A stretch of 64,000 nt of DNA, taken from positions 207,001 through 271,000 of the forward strand of contig JABMCL010001511.1 of the NCBI GenBank assembly GCA_018857735.1, read 5' to 3'. The number at the start of each line of letters is the position of its first letter. Positions within the stretch are counted from its first letter, which is position 1. The notes beneath the pieces are model-generated. The model was not told the DNA's origin. It saw only the letters and a list, made by a program, of their open reading frames with translations, and made no database searches. The translations under genes and the position numbers were made by a program. This DNA is from Alviniconcha marisindica (lineage: Eukaryota > Mollusca > Gastropoda > Provannidae). Shown one piece after another: positions 11,664 through 38,999 of this stretch.

Positions 11664-13538
11664 TCATCAAAAACCTCCCTTCACCAGCAAAATCAACACC
11701 CACTGTGCTGATGTCTACACTTGTTGCCTAGGGAGCAGCTGAATTACACCACAATAGAGGGGTGTATCAACAGGAAGACTCTTAAATTCAAGTAACAATG
11801 GAAGGCTCACCCCCCCCCCTCCCCCCACACACACACATACTTGCCAATCAAATTTTAAACTGGATACCAATTGTTTTCTAAGCACATATAATTATACAGT
11901 TAATAATTAAGATATGATGTCAAGAATTGGATCCTGCTCAGCTTCAGCGGTCAGACATGGAATGCTTTGTAAAACTGTAATGATGTCAAGGAGTGTGAAA
12001 GAGAGTGAAAGGTATATTGTAATGGATGGACTCATGTTTCTGAATAAAAGCCCCACAAAGATGTGCTCAGCAAAAAACAAAACAATGGAAGGCTCGCAAA
12101 CACTTGTACTGACACACCAGTCGGGTGGCATTGTAATTTGACAGTACTGACTCATCTTGAAAAAGTGTCTGTTCCAATGTACTGTAATGCAAATGTCAGT
12201 ATTTTGACTCTGAACATGAAGGTATGTCAATTTTGGCATCACAAAAATTGCACTTTAAATGTAATCACGTTTGTCCAAGGCTGCTAATGAAAAATGAACG
12301 AAGCGAACGATTCACCAAACTGACAGACAAAATTTTATGAACAAGCCCATCACCTAAAATAAACATGCTTCAATCCCAGACTTCCAGAAAAGAAAAGAAA
12401 TGTGTGTAGCAAGGTCATATGGCACTTTATTTGACTAAAAACAAGTTGTGTGTAAAACACACCTGTTTCTTCTTTTTCTGTGACCCACATCAAAATCAAA
12501 ATTATATCACATACAACTCCCGTTCCCCCCCCCCCCCCCCCCCCCCCCATCACCCCCAAAGAAAAACAAAAACCCACAACCACAAAGTAGCAGACTAATA
12601 TGCACCTTTCCTAAAAGACAAAACGGTAACTTCTATGTTCAATACTTGAATCTGTTTATAATGAAAACAAAACCACTCACAAACAGGAGACAAACATGTG
12701 GGGTTTGGGGGACAATAAATATTTACCATTCATACAACAAGTATTTTGTATCAACATATCAGTCTCATAATCATAATAATGTATTATTTTTGTATGGTGT
12801 AAATTGCACAAGCAGCTCAAACCGATTAACAATAATTTTGACAGCACAGTATCTAAATTAATTTGTGTTATGAGCTAAACATACCTGCAATAAAAATAAT
12901 AAAAAATAATCCCTTTTTAGGAGCAGGCTATTGACGAGAATGCACCTGGAGAGACCTTTTCTTCAAGAAACAGCGCAGGATTTTTTAAAAAAATCAAAAA
13001 ATCTCAACTGTTGAAGTTCGAACCGGATGTAACATGTGAACCTTTGTAGTGCACACGTGATCAAGTGTTGTTTTTTCTTCATGAAAGGGCTCCTAGATGT
13101 TGCAATGTGAAAAACAACCACAGAAGAGCCTGATATTTGTTTATTATTCCATGACATTCCACAACACTGATGGAGATGTGACAGTGGTGTAAAACAAGGC
13201 AAGGACTAGGCCAGTGACTGATGGGCAAATAAAATATCAGAATCAAAGCAAAAAATGGGGTGAGAAAGGGAACACATCATGATTTCTGCTTTGTTTTTTG
13301 TTTTTATTGTTTTTGCCAGTCAATGATTTCCTTCAAAAACCTAAAGTCAAATAATTCAGCCATACAAGTAAAAGAGCCTTCAATATTACTTCTACAAAGT
13401 TCAGCACTAATGCATCCACCAAGCAGCTGCATAAAGACTATGCTTTTGACAATCCTAATAGGAATACTGATATGGTGTTTTCCTTGTTCAGCAGAATGTG
13501 CTGGGACTAGTAACATTTCACATGTGTGCATCTGTGCT
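11664..13538. other. Intergenic sequence, no gene recognised
   Basis: Contains a C run at about 12523-12548 and scattered AT-rich stretches. The open frames seen are short and without motifs. Confidence 0.5.
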
Positions 13539-13539
13539 T

Positions 13540-13785
<246 letters not shown>

Positions 13786-14433
13786 AATGGAACAGGTCCT
13801 ACAGAACTGTTTTTGCCTTTCAGTCCAACTGGTTCAAGGGCTATGTTATGTACACATAAGGAAAAGCATGTGTGTCTGTTGAAGTGGGGAAGGGGGCGGG
13901 AGGCAAGAATGTTGCTGGGTGTGTTGATGAACATAACTCTGTGTGCACAAAGTTTCCTGGCAGGAAAGTGGATGACTGAGTGTTCTGATGCACTTTCACT
14001 GCAAGTGACCATTTTCAATGCTGCAAGGAGTAATTCCTTGCGGCACTGAAAATGGTCACTTGCAGTCAAAGATTTTTTTCTCTCTATAAGACAGCACCAA
14101 GTTGTCAACATGATATGACACATATCTGCACGTTAACATGATCAGGAAAATTTAAGCGTCTCATGGTGACGGCACCATCTGCTAACCAGACAATGCGTGG
14201 ACATCCAGTCTGGTATGTTACAGCCCTTAAAAGTATAGTATGTCTAATGTCCAGCCTCAGCAGCAATGATATTTTGGGTGAAGGGTATTTTATAAACCTG
14301 TGGAGACTTGACACCTCTGCAACAAAAAGGTGCAAAGGGAAAGGGTCTGGGCTGCCATGAAGATGGCTACTGAAGTTTCTCTTCAATTCTTTCTACACAT
14401 TTCACGGCACTGCATGCTGTTCTTTTACACTGT

Positions 14434-14604
14434 GTGCGTGTATGTGTGGTTGTGTGTGTGTGTGTGTGTGTGCGTGTGTGTGGATGTGTGTGTGTGTGTA
14501 TGTGTGTGTGTGTGTGTGCATGTGTGTGGATGTGTGTGTGTGTGTGTATGTGTGTGTGTGCATGTGTGCATGATTTTGTGTGTGTGGTGTGTGTGTGTGT
14601 GTGT

Positions 14605-14665
<61 letters not shown>

Positions 14666-14732
14666 TGTGCACAGTGCATCTTTTTTGTGTGTGCATGCAT
14701 GTATGTGTGTGGGGGGGGGGGGGGGGGGGTGG
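14434..14732. repeat. (TG)n microsatellite ending in a G run
   Basis: Compound TG/GGTG/CATG tract followed by a G run of about 20 at 14711-14731. Confidence 0.95.
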
Positions 14733-16590
14733 GGACATGATGATGCTGTGCATGCATGAATATGTGTGTGTGATCTGTGACTACATTTTCTTTCGCATAT
14801 TTGTCATAAGTACCGTAAGCACATTAAAAAGCACAAATTAAAAGTTGAAAAACACACACACAAAAACCCATACTAAAGCTAATATAACTAAAATGATGAC
14901 CCACATATAAACATAAATCATATACTATGCACATGAGCTTTTCCAATTTGTGTTTACACTGTACAGTAGTAACCGTTTCTTGGTTAAAATTTCAGGGTAT
15001 GATGAAATATGCACATTCTAACTGCTTTGCAACCATCACATTTGGCTTCAATGGTGCCAAACACTAAAAAAATTTTTTTTTAAAGGGAGTCAGCTGCCTC
15101 TGATTTGTGTAATTTTTTCATTTTTGAAAAATAAAACAAACTCCACATAAGATAACCTCTTTCTCTATTTGTCACTCATAAAAGGCAGATTTGCTGAAAA
15201 TGTACAAATTGTCTTGTTCAATCTGTGTTAAAAATATTTTGAAGTTCAGGTGATACTGACATGGCAAATTTCACACCGAACTGTCAGCAGATAAATCTAG
15301 TAAGTCAGTTCAATCAAACAGTGTAAAAAATACACAAAAACATGTATTGTATCAATAAATTACACCCCCCTCCCCACCTCCGAATGTGTGGTGCATCCAA
15401 TGATAATACCTTATGGACTTTAGCTGTCCTCACTCCATGTAATACAAATCCCTGAATACAAATTATTCAGTTTTAGCCTTTGCCTGTTTTGATCTTTTCA
15501 ATACTGATACAGCAAGCAACTGTATGGTTCCCTTTAATTTCAGAGGGCAGAGAATTATTTTAAGCTCTTAGTCTGATACCATTTTGTTTTCACTCTTCTG
15601 GGTAAACATGCAATCAAATGCAGTCAACACATGAACAATTTGTATTATGATGGCTATTCAAACCAAGCCCACACCAACTACCAGTACATGTACATTTATC
15701 TTGAATACATGTAGTACAATACTAGTACATTTGTGTTGAATACATGTTGTACAACTGTTACAATTATACCAATCCATAACAACAACAAAACAAAAAAACA
15801 GCATTTGCATCCATGTAACAATCCTTCTCATATATCCTTAAAATGCATGCTTTAACTATTTATTCAGTTTCAACTGCTCTAACTGTTTATTCACAGTTTC
15901 AACTGATGTCAAAACTCAACAGAAATTTTCTCTTGGTATTTTGTTTCTTCATTTTTTTTTTAACTCGGGGTTGGGGGGGGGGGGGGGGGTGCTACTTTAA
16001 CAACTAGAAACACCAGGTTTGAAGAGTTAAAATTTCCACAACCAGTATACACAATAAATAAATAACACTCACCACTGCTGAAGTAACAGTGCCTCTATGG
16101 AACCTACCTTTACTTTTGAAAATGTGTTTCGCTGCATTAAAACAAGCCATCAATCAGGTGCTTTATCTCAAATGTTCTTGGTATTCAGATCACCAACAAT
16201 GTATGCAATGAAGGTCATCAACTGTTCTACAAAAATAAAGAAACTACTAAGACTAAGAAGTCTAGTAAATCAGTTCAACCAAACAGTGTAAAAAAATACA
16301 CAAAAACATGTATTGTATCAATAAATTGATAAAATAAAGAAACTACTAAGACTAAGAAACTATTAAGACTAAGAAACTACTAAGACACATTAAAAAAAAA
16401 CAAATACGGACATCAAAGTTGAGAAAGAAGAAGTGAGGGGTGAGGGTACCCTGTGGACAGATCAGTCTGTTCAGTTTCATCATGAAGACTCCTCCCCTCC
16501 ATTCTGTACTCAGACTGGTCAATTCAGTCGTCTGTCATGAAGAATCTCTCCACTGAAAGCAGTCATGTGAAGATATGACTGGAGTTAAGC
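14733..16590. other. Galectin 3' flank, AT-rich, no gene
   Basis: Includes a duplicated block, caaacagtgtaaaaaatacac with catgtattgtatcaataaat, at about 15315-15365 and 16278-16330, and a G run at 15973-15989. Part may be galectin 3' UTR. Confidence 0.5.
15859..15864 (-). terminator. Candidate polyadenylation signal for the galectin
   Basis: Minus-strand AATAAA about 735 nt past the galectin TAA, with a second one at 15891-15886. Both are candidates only. Confidence 0.3.
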
Positions 16591-16597
16591 CCCCTGT

Positions 16598-31406
<14,809 letters not shown>

Positions 31407-31550
31407 CACTGGAAGATGTTCTCAAACAAAGCGGAGCAGCCTCTCAGATTGACTTAGAATTTGATAACCGAAAGTAGCACTTCCTGGACATAGTTGGTGA
31501 CACACTTTTTTGTATCCCCAGAGAGAGATAAGATGAAATTCTTTATTTAC

Positions 31551-31585
<35 letters not shown>

Positions 31586-33067
31586 GGGGGAGTGTAAAAC
31601 TTTTGCTTTAAACTACATGTCAAGCACTTTTTTGGGGATGCACTTTGTATTTCGACACCATATATTCCCCACCCCACCCAGCTACAGTGCTTTGAATTTA
31701 ATTAATTCTCCCATATATAGCTTAATTCTGCCAATGGACTGGGCTGGGCTTCGGTAACAGAATGATTTGGGCTCATTGAGTCAAACCTGTACTGTCTGCA
31801 GATCTGTGAATGAATTTATGCATATAATTATATACATCCAGGCAACATCTTCAGTTCCTTTTCTAAAAACACTACCTCATGAATATGATGGATGTACCTC
31901 TGGTGGAGTTTATGTACCTTGTATATACATGCATGCCAGGTGAGAGTTACCTTAGGTCTTTGTTGTTGTACTTGCCTACGTTTTGAATGCCAATTAACTA
32001 TCCCGTGTGGTGATTCTACTTCCTTGAACGGTTTAAAACTATACTTGCAGAGTTCTTTGAGATGTTGTCAGCAGTTAGCTGGTGCCACTGCCAAGACTGT
32101 CTAGAAAAGTCTCTCAGGTCAGGCACTCTTTATCAAATATCAGTACTAGGTATGGTTATAATGAATAATAATGACCGCAAAAATCTGACTGACAAGAATG
32201 ACATTCTTCCAAGCGCTGGACAGGAAAACAACATAGCTCAACCAAAAACAGATAAGTGGTTAATTTTTCATAATTTTTTAACCATTTAACTGTTGTTTAA
32301 ATGTTGTTTTGTAGCTTGACAAAGGGGATTACCCCCAAAATTTGCTGGTTTTGTCATGTCCTAATAAATAGTGTTCTTTTAATAATGACAATAACGATGA
32401 AAGCAACAAACTTTTTTTTCTTTCTTTTTTGAATTGTGGGCTCCAAAAAATAATGACTTTTACTACTGCTACTACTGATTTCACATTCTTATTACAAATA
32501 AAATTTGCTGCCAGTTTCAAACACTTACTGAAGATGAGGGACAATCAGCATGGAGATCATCAACTTTCAGTTTTTTGTTGTGGCCGGATCAGTTGAAGTT
32601 GCCGCTGCTGTACGGCGTGTGCGTGTGTATGTGTGTGTGTGTAGTTTCGGCTTTGGAAGGTGTTTCCTACGCAATGTGTTTAAGTACTCTCAAGGAGGAG
32701 GGAAAATCTTTTGTTTAACAGTGATTTCCCTGCATATATAATACTGCCTTGAGGTGGTAAAACCTTTCAGGATCAAAATTTAAACTAACACCGTATGTAA
32801 AACACAAGTGTCACAACCTTTGGTATTTCGTGCATTAAGCTAAATTAACACAGATAATTTTTCATTTACATGATGATTTTTGGTGCACTTTTTAAATATA
32901 ACACTTATTATTCTACGTCCCAGTGGTAAATATAATGAATGTGTTTGATGTTTTGTTTATATACAAACCGTTTTGCACGTGGTTTGCCGCGTGGCGTTGA
33001 ATGGTAGCCATATTGGGGAAAGCTGACACTACGGAAGGGAAAGTTTGCCGACGGTTTGTAAAGAATC
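31407..33067. other. Divergent galectin/MAX intergenic region
   Basis: 1.66 kb between the two ATGs. It holds a GA/G tract (31551-31591), an inverted R7 fragment (about 31915-32000) and AT-rich sequence. The last 90 bp before MAX are more GC-rich with a CACGTG. No CpG-island-like stretch or TATA box is convincing. Confidence 0.6.
32976..32981. promoter_or_regulatory. CACGTG E-box upstream of MAX
   Basis: A perfect palindromic E-box about 87 bp before the MAX ATG, in the presumed promoter or 5' UTR. CACGTG is the site bound by Max dimers. A second one, in CCACGTGACC context, lies in intron 2 at 33406-33411. Chance occurrence is roughly one per 4 kb, so autoregulation is only a suggestion. Confidence 0.4.
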
Positions 33068-36000
33068 ATGAGTGACGAGGACAGAGATGTTGATATCGAA
33101 AGCGACGTAAGTATTCACTCATTATGTTCCTGCGTATAAGTCTCATTTGAAGATATCAGATTCGTCGTACTCATCAAGTCATCGGGTAAAGTTTTCTGCA
33201 ATCGTAACCTGGTCTTTTCTGGATTGACAGGAAGAAGACGACGACCTGTGCGGAGGAGAAGGGGGCTCACAACCACACTCGCAGGTCAGAAATAATGAGA
33301 ATGTAAGTTAGTGGTTGAAAAAGGGATAATCTGCTTGCCTGCTTGCCCATTGTACTTTATTTGTTGAATGGGTGTTGTTTGGTATGCATGTGGCCATTAC
33401 TGAACCACGTGACCGTGTTTTGATGGGAAGTCCGTGTGGTGGGCTCACATGTCATTACTGCCAATGCCGTCAGCAAGGTTGTCAGTGTCAGCAAACACAC
33501 AGTGCACTTGTCCACAGTTTGATATTTGACTTTGTTCCGTGTGTTTAACTCGGTTATTAAAAGAGATGGAAGTCTATCTTAAAATTGTGCAGTAGGTACA
33601 GGAGGAAAGACAGCTGCTTTTTTCATTACAGTTCTGCTTAGTTATTTATAGTGTACAGCTTGTGAAACTGAAGTCAGACTCGGTGACTATAGAAGTGTAG
33701 ACTGTTGTGACTGACTGAAAAACTTCCTCCACAGTAACCTAACAGCCCACAACTGTTCACCAACAATTGATCACTGTTGTCTGTGCTGTTAGTACTATAA
33801 CTGTTACTGTATTACAGAAGGGCAACATTCCAGAATCAGTTTTTGTGTGTTGATATTAAGAAAAAGAAAAGATTTTTTTTTTTTTTTAAAGTGAATTATT
33901 AAAAAGAAAAATTCACAGTGACTTTTGATTTAATTTTAAACTTATGGTATAAAATGACAGTTTTATGTCAGTTATTCAATTTGTTGTCACACAGTCTGTA
34001 TTTATAATGCAACCTCTTTTAAAGGCTTGCATTAGTTGCAATTAGCAAAACCCTTAATTTAAAACAAAATTCAAACTTAGGCTAGGGATAGGTATATAAA
34101 CTATAATTTATATGCATCAGATATCATTGCCAAAAGCCATATATACTTCTGATTCAAATTTGCGGTCTTACTAACTAGTCTGACATGGCCACGCATGCTC
34201 CCATTCTAAGTTTAGTTATAGTTTTTCTGTATTTAAATACTATAGCTGACCACCTTGACTAAAACTTCAGTTTAGTTCGTTTGGTTTGCTTTATAAATTA
34301 CACTGTCACAGTATCACTTTCACGTGTGCATTGAATGTTTTTGTGCAGCAGTGTTGGCTGGTGGGCCTAAAAATAGTAGAATTTAAAATTAAAATTATTG
34401 TATTTATTGTGAAATTAAATCCTCTTAGTCTTAATCAAGTTAATGCCTTAAAATAGTTGCAGATGAATTATTTATTTTGTTTTAAACAAAATGATTGGAT
34501 ACTTGTAGTTGTACTGTGTTGTACTTGAATGTATTATACATACATGCATACAAATTCAGATGGTTTGTGGCAGACCATGGCATGATGATTTGATTTAGTT
34601 GGGATCTTTGCAGAGTAATTTATTACAAAATAAAATACATTTTGTTTTCATGTCATAGAATGGTATGGGGGTGAGGAGGGGGAACAGTTAGCCATCATGG
34701 TATTGGTAATGTGCGCTGTTTGACGTGTAAGAACTAAGATGTACCGAGGTACTCCGTTTTACTGATTTGCATTGCATGGAATTGGAAAATCAGTCTGCAG
34801 TGGTTGGTGGTGGTCCAGTCAGTCAGCCTGCATGCTGATATTGTGAGTGCGGTAACCTCCATTGAGCTACAAATTCAGTTACATATATATATGTAAAATT
34901 ATAAACTAGTTTCAGTTAACTTGTTCTTATTTAAACTGAAAGGTCATGATACCTAAATAATGATGATCTGATAAGACTGACTGATTGAGTTTATACTTTG
35001 TGTGATACCAATCATACATGAACAAGATTACACACAGCATGCTTTCCATCAGTTTGTGGCAGCAGTATATCTGTTTTATTCTTGGGTGAGGAAGGGGGGG
35101 GGGGAGGATTGTGATTTGGTGTGTTTATTCCAGCCTTGTCTGCTATCAGTATGACCTATGCTGGTTCTTCACCTGGGGTGCCCTTAGTTTAACCCCCTCA
35201 AACTGAGGGCATCAATCATTTCTGTTTCCTAGACTTGCTCTGCATGTTTTTGAATTCTTTGATGTGTCTTATATGTCAGGCGGAAAAGCGAGCCCATCAC
35301 AATGCCTTGGAACGCAAGCGCCGAGACCACATCAAAGACAGTTTCCACAGTCTTCGTGATTCCGTCCCAGATTTACAAGGCGAAAAGGTAAAACCATCAG
35401 AGGTAAAAACACTCCAAATTTTTCTATCTTTAAAGGTTATGTTTTAAATTGTCTCTTAATTACTGAGAGCCTGTCATGAATTAACCTGCTTGGCCCCAGA
35501 CCAGCCGCTGCCCTTTCTCTACAAGATCCCATGCGAAGGGAAGTAACTGTGTCAAATGGTCCTGGTATACAATTTTTTTTAAATCAATAATAAACACCAA
35601 ATAAAAGTTTCAGCCCACTTTGTGTTTTTCCCAGTTTGCAAATACCTTGTTCTTGTATATCCAAAAGTTTTTTTTCCCTTTTTTTCTTGTATAATATCCA
35701 AAAGGTTTAGATTTTTTGCACTCAAAAATAAATGCATTAAAAAATAATAATTCCAAATCAGAAATGTCAGCATCTGAATGTCAGGTTTTAGGGTGCCTAC
35801 AGGGTAACCAACTTAGCAAAATTTCCAGTTTGAATCTCCAAAGATGAAACTCCGTGAATTTGTTAGGGTGCCCAGGGTAAGCAGCTGAGCCTAAATTGCA
35901 GTTCAAATCTCAAAGGATGAAGCTCCATCGTCAGTGCTAACTGTAGGGCTTTTGTTTATTTTCATGCATCTATTATGTGGCCATTTCACAACTTTGAAAA

Positions 36001-38853
36001 TTCACAGCGTCTCTCAAACTCCCGAACTTCAAACAAAGGACATCACCGGAAGTAGTAAACAATAGCAGAAATGAGGCTACAAGTCTCGTGAGAATCCTGT
36101 TCCTATTTGCATAAGTAGGGATACCAGTATGGAGCGTCTGCTAACTGGCCGCTACCAGGTGGTCTGGGGTTACGCGGTAAGAAAAAAGAGTGGTTAGTCA
36201 CAGGCGGTCTGGGGCAAAGTAGGTTAACCAAGAACAGGTGTCTTTGTTGCAGGACTAGAAGGCTTACAGCTCTGGATGAACATGGTTTGCTCATGTGCCT
36301 GAACTGTATAACCTAATATAGGATACCAACCTGCATCACATGTGATGATATGACATCATCTGGTGTCCGTGGCAAAGTGTTTCCTGTCTGCCAGAAAGAT
36401 GCCGCAGGATGATGTCTTGTGTGAGTTCTGACTGATCAAGCCAAGTTCTTGAAAATCACAATTTCTGGTCGGCTTAACCTGTCCGTGAGACTCATTTTGG
36501 AAGGAACTACATCAGCTGCACAAATTGTTAAAGCGAGAAGAGGGTTAAGTTTTACTTTGCCAGCTCCAAAGTCTGAACCTAACAGAAGTGAGAGGAATGC
36601 AGAGGGCCTGTAGGAGAAGGAACTGTTCCAGTTTAGGATCCTGGTCTAGTCATGTTAATCACTACAGCTTACTTTGTCTCTTAATTATTGCTAGTTGTGT
36701 GGAGAGAAAAAAACTTTTCTCAGTGTCTAGTTCCTCAGGTTAGACGATGAGCATCCTGGACTTGTGTGTTTATGGCTACTACACATTCAAACTAAAAGTA
36801 AAAGATTGCTTGGTAGCTGGAAATCAAAGAAGAGTACCGAACATTTTCCCGGTTGCCATAGCAATATTAATGTCAAAGAATTCCCATGTGTTAAATGAGC
36901 TTTCAGACCTTGTATGAGTCTGAGTGCTATGCACAAAATATGAGGTATGTATTTGAAAATACCTTCCGTGTAGTCTGGAGAGGAAATTATATTTTTGGAG
37001 GTGCTAAAATATCATTCAAAGTTTACATGAATTTGAACTTGACTGGGTTTTGAGTTTGACTGGTTCGTATCAGATCCAAACACATAAAATTGTTTCAGAT
37101 ATTTTGGTGCATATCACTATCAGTTCAAATTTTCAGTGACTTTGGTCAAGTTTGAAGGTTGTTGGAAAATCTTGAAGAAAGGATGGAAAGTTAAAGTTCA
37201 CCATTTTGTGTGTGTTTTAGTTGACTATTACATTTAATTCTATAGCCTGACTCTGTAAAACAGGTTTCAAGGGCCCAGATCTTGAAAAGAGCAGCAGAGT
37301 ACATCCAGTGTATGCGAGACAAGAACATTGTACACCAGAAGGACATCGAAGCCATGAAGAAAGCCAATCAGCAGATAGAAAATGAAAGTAAGTATATTAC
37401 TTTGCCTAGAAAATGAAAGCAAATCTGGTAGAAAATGAAATTAAGTATATTACTTTGCCTAGAAAATGAAAGCAAGTCTATACATGTACATCTTTAATTT
37501 TAGTAGGACCATTGCAGATTATACTTTAGGATCATGTGTGACATTTTTGTTTTGTTTTTGTAGCTGTGGTACGTAATCCCTTTTCTCTCATCAGTTTTGG
37601 TCTACTTTCCTCATAAATCTGCAGTTCACTTAGTCTTAAAAGCTAATTCTTCTAGACAGGGGCCTATAAAGCAGGCCATTTGCTGAATGAATGTGAAATA
37701 ACAACACATGGGCTTTGAGTCTGCTAAATTGCTTATTTGATGTCAGTATTATTAAGTGTAGCAATTGGTTGACTGGATTTTCAGTGATAGTTTGGCAGCT
37801 TTGGAAAGGTAAGTAAATAGTGAGGTAAATGTTTTTCCATTTCTAGTAGCTGGGTGAATTTGAGAAGTAAAGAATAGAAGTAAATGCAAAGAATGGGGTG
37901 CGATGTACTTCAATTTGCGCCCCTCCTCCTCCCCGATGTAGGTAAAGGTCCATTTAAGTTAACTACTTTCAAACATTTGAAGTTGAATTGTTAGTATGCT
38001 TACACTAGAGACTGATAAACATACTTTTGTCAGTGACTGTAAGTAGTAGGGCAGCAACTGCGCTTAAAGTGGCACCCATTGACACCAGGCTTCAATTAGC
38101 TTCCTCCCTTGTGATGCTTTTGGCTCACTCAGACAGGGTTCCTGCAGTCTTTGACTGTTTTAGTGTTTGGGAGCCAGGATCAGCCACTTTCAAGGCCTTT
38201 AATAAAAGTCTTTAAAACATGAATAATTCAACTGAGGTTTTTGAATTTTGGCTTCTTTTGTCAAACAGAAAAGCCAGTGGTTTCCAGATTTTAAGAATAA
38301 CTAGCTAGTTCACAGCTTCATACTTTGACTGTTAAAGTGTTATTTGTATTGTAATCATGAAATGACATCTGACCTTTGAAGTAGAGGGTATAAATGCTTC
38401 ACATGTGAGTTATAAAGATCTGTAGGGGAGTAATCCAAAAAAAAAATGGCCTTAAAATTGTGAGAAAAAGAAGGTTGAACTGTATTACCATTTGCCTGTA
38501 TTCATTTGTGTATTATTTACAGTTTGAATTGTGCTTTGCTGGTTTCTGGGGTAACACATGAGCGGGCAGTTACAATATGTCTTGTAAGACTGTTGACTTG
38601 CATGAAAGGTTGAGTTGCCTGTAGTGATCAGCATTGGGCCTGCGTGCTGTCAAAGACTGTGAAACTTACTCTCCGCTGGACTTTTTCAGTCCGAGCCCTG
38701 GAGAGGTACAGTGCCACGTCTCAGTTCACAGCCAAGGCCGGCACACAGCCCCCATTCTCCTACAGCAACGCCCCGGCGGTGTCGGAGAGCTCCGAAGAGG
38801 AGGAGGCTAACCACCCTAGGAGAAAAAGATTGAAAGTGTCAGCAGACAGCTAG
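33068..38853 (+). CDS. MAX: MAX, Myc-associated bHLH-leucine zipper factor, 5 exons (168 aa)
   Basis: Obligate dimer partner of Myc, Mxd and Mnt proteins; binds CACGTG E-boxes in the nucleus. Exons: 33068-33106, 33231-33302, 35280-35387, 37264-37387, 38690-38853; all junctions are in phase. The N-terminus [13 protein letters not shown] matches the acidic start of vertebrate Max, including its casein-kinase-type acidic serines. The basic region [11 protein letters not shown] (residues 43-53) and the helix-loop-helix through the SRAQIL segment are almost identical to known Max. The zipper (about 90-122) is less leucine-rich than in vertebrates, with M, I, I and L at the core positions around [17 protein letters not shown]. 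The C-terminus ends with an acidic SESSEEEE stretch and a basic RRKRLK nuclear-localisation-like patch. The ATG was chosen because it starts the conserved N-terminus right before a GTAAGT donor. Exon 2 corresponds in position to the optional exon of vertebrate Max. Confidence 0.97.
37376..37475. repeat. 53-bp duplication spanning the MAX exon 4 donor
   Basis: tagaaaatgaaagtaagtat at 37376 is repeated as tagaaaatgaaattaagtat at 37429, both followed by attactttgcctagaaaatg. The copied donor has GT changed to TT. Confidence 0.9.
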
Positions 38854-38993
38854 TAGTGACTTCACGCACTGTCACATTTTACTTCTGTGTCACTTTTGTT
38901 GTCAACTTAATATCAAGCGCCATGCGCACAAGGTATTATGTACTATTGCCATTAATTGTCATCACTCATTGAAAGTTGTCGTGTCTCCTTTCA

Positions 38994-38999
38994 AATAAA
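38994..38999 (+). terminator. Candidate polyadenylation signal for MAX
   Basis: AATAAA 141 nt after the MAX stop codon, in AT-rich sequence. It would give a short 3' UTR. Further AATAAA-like sites occur downstream near 39721 and 40088. Confidence 0.5.

Noticed and set aside
35235..35447. A short MAX isoform ending in intron 3 ([15 protein letters not shown])
   Set aside because: It is the read-through of the exon 3 donor; possible but without any support.
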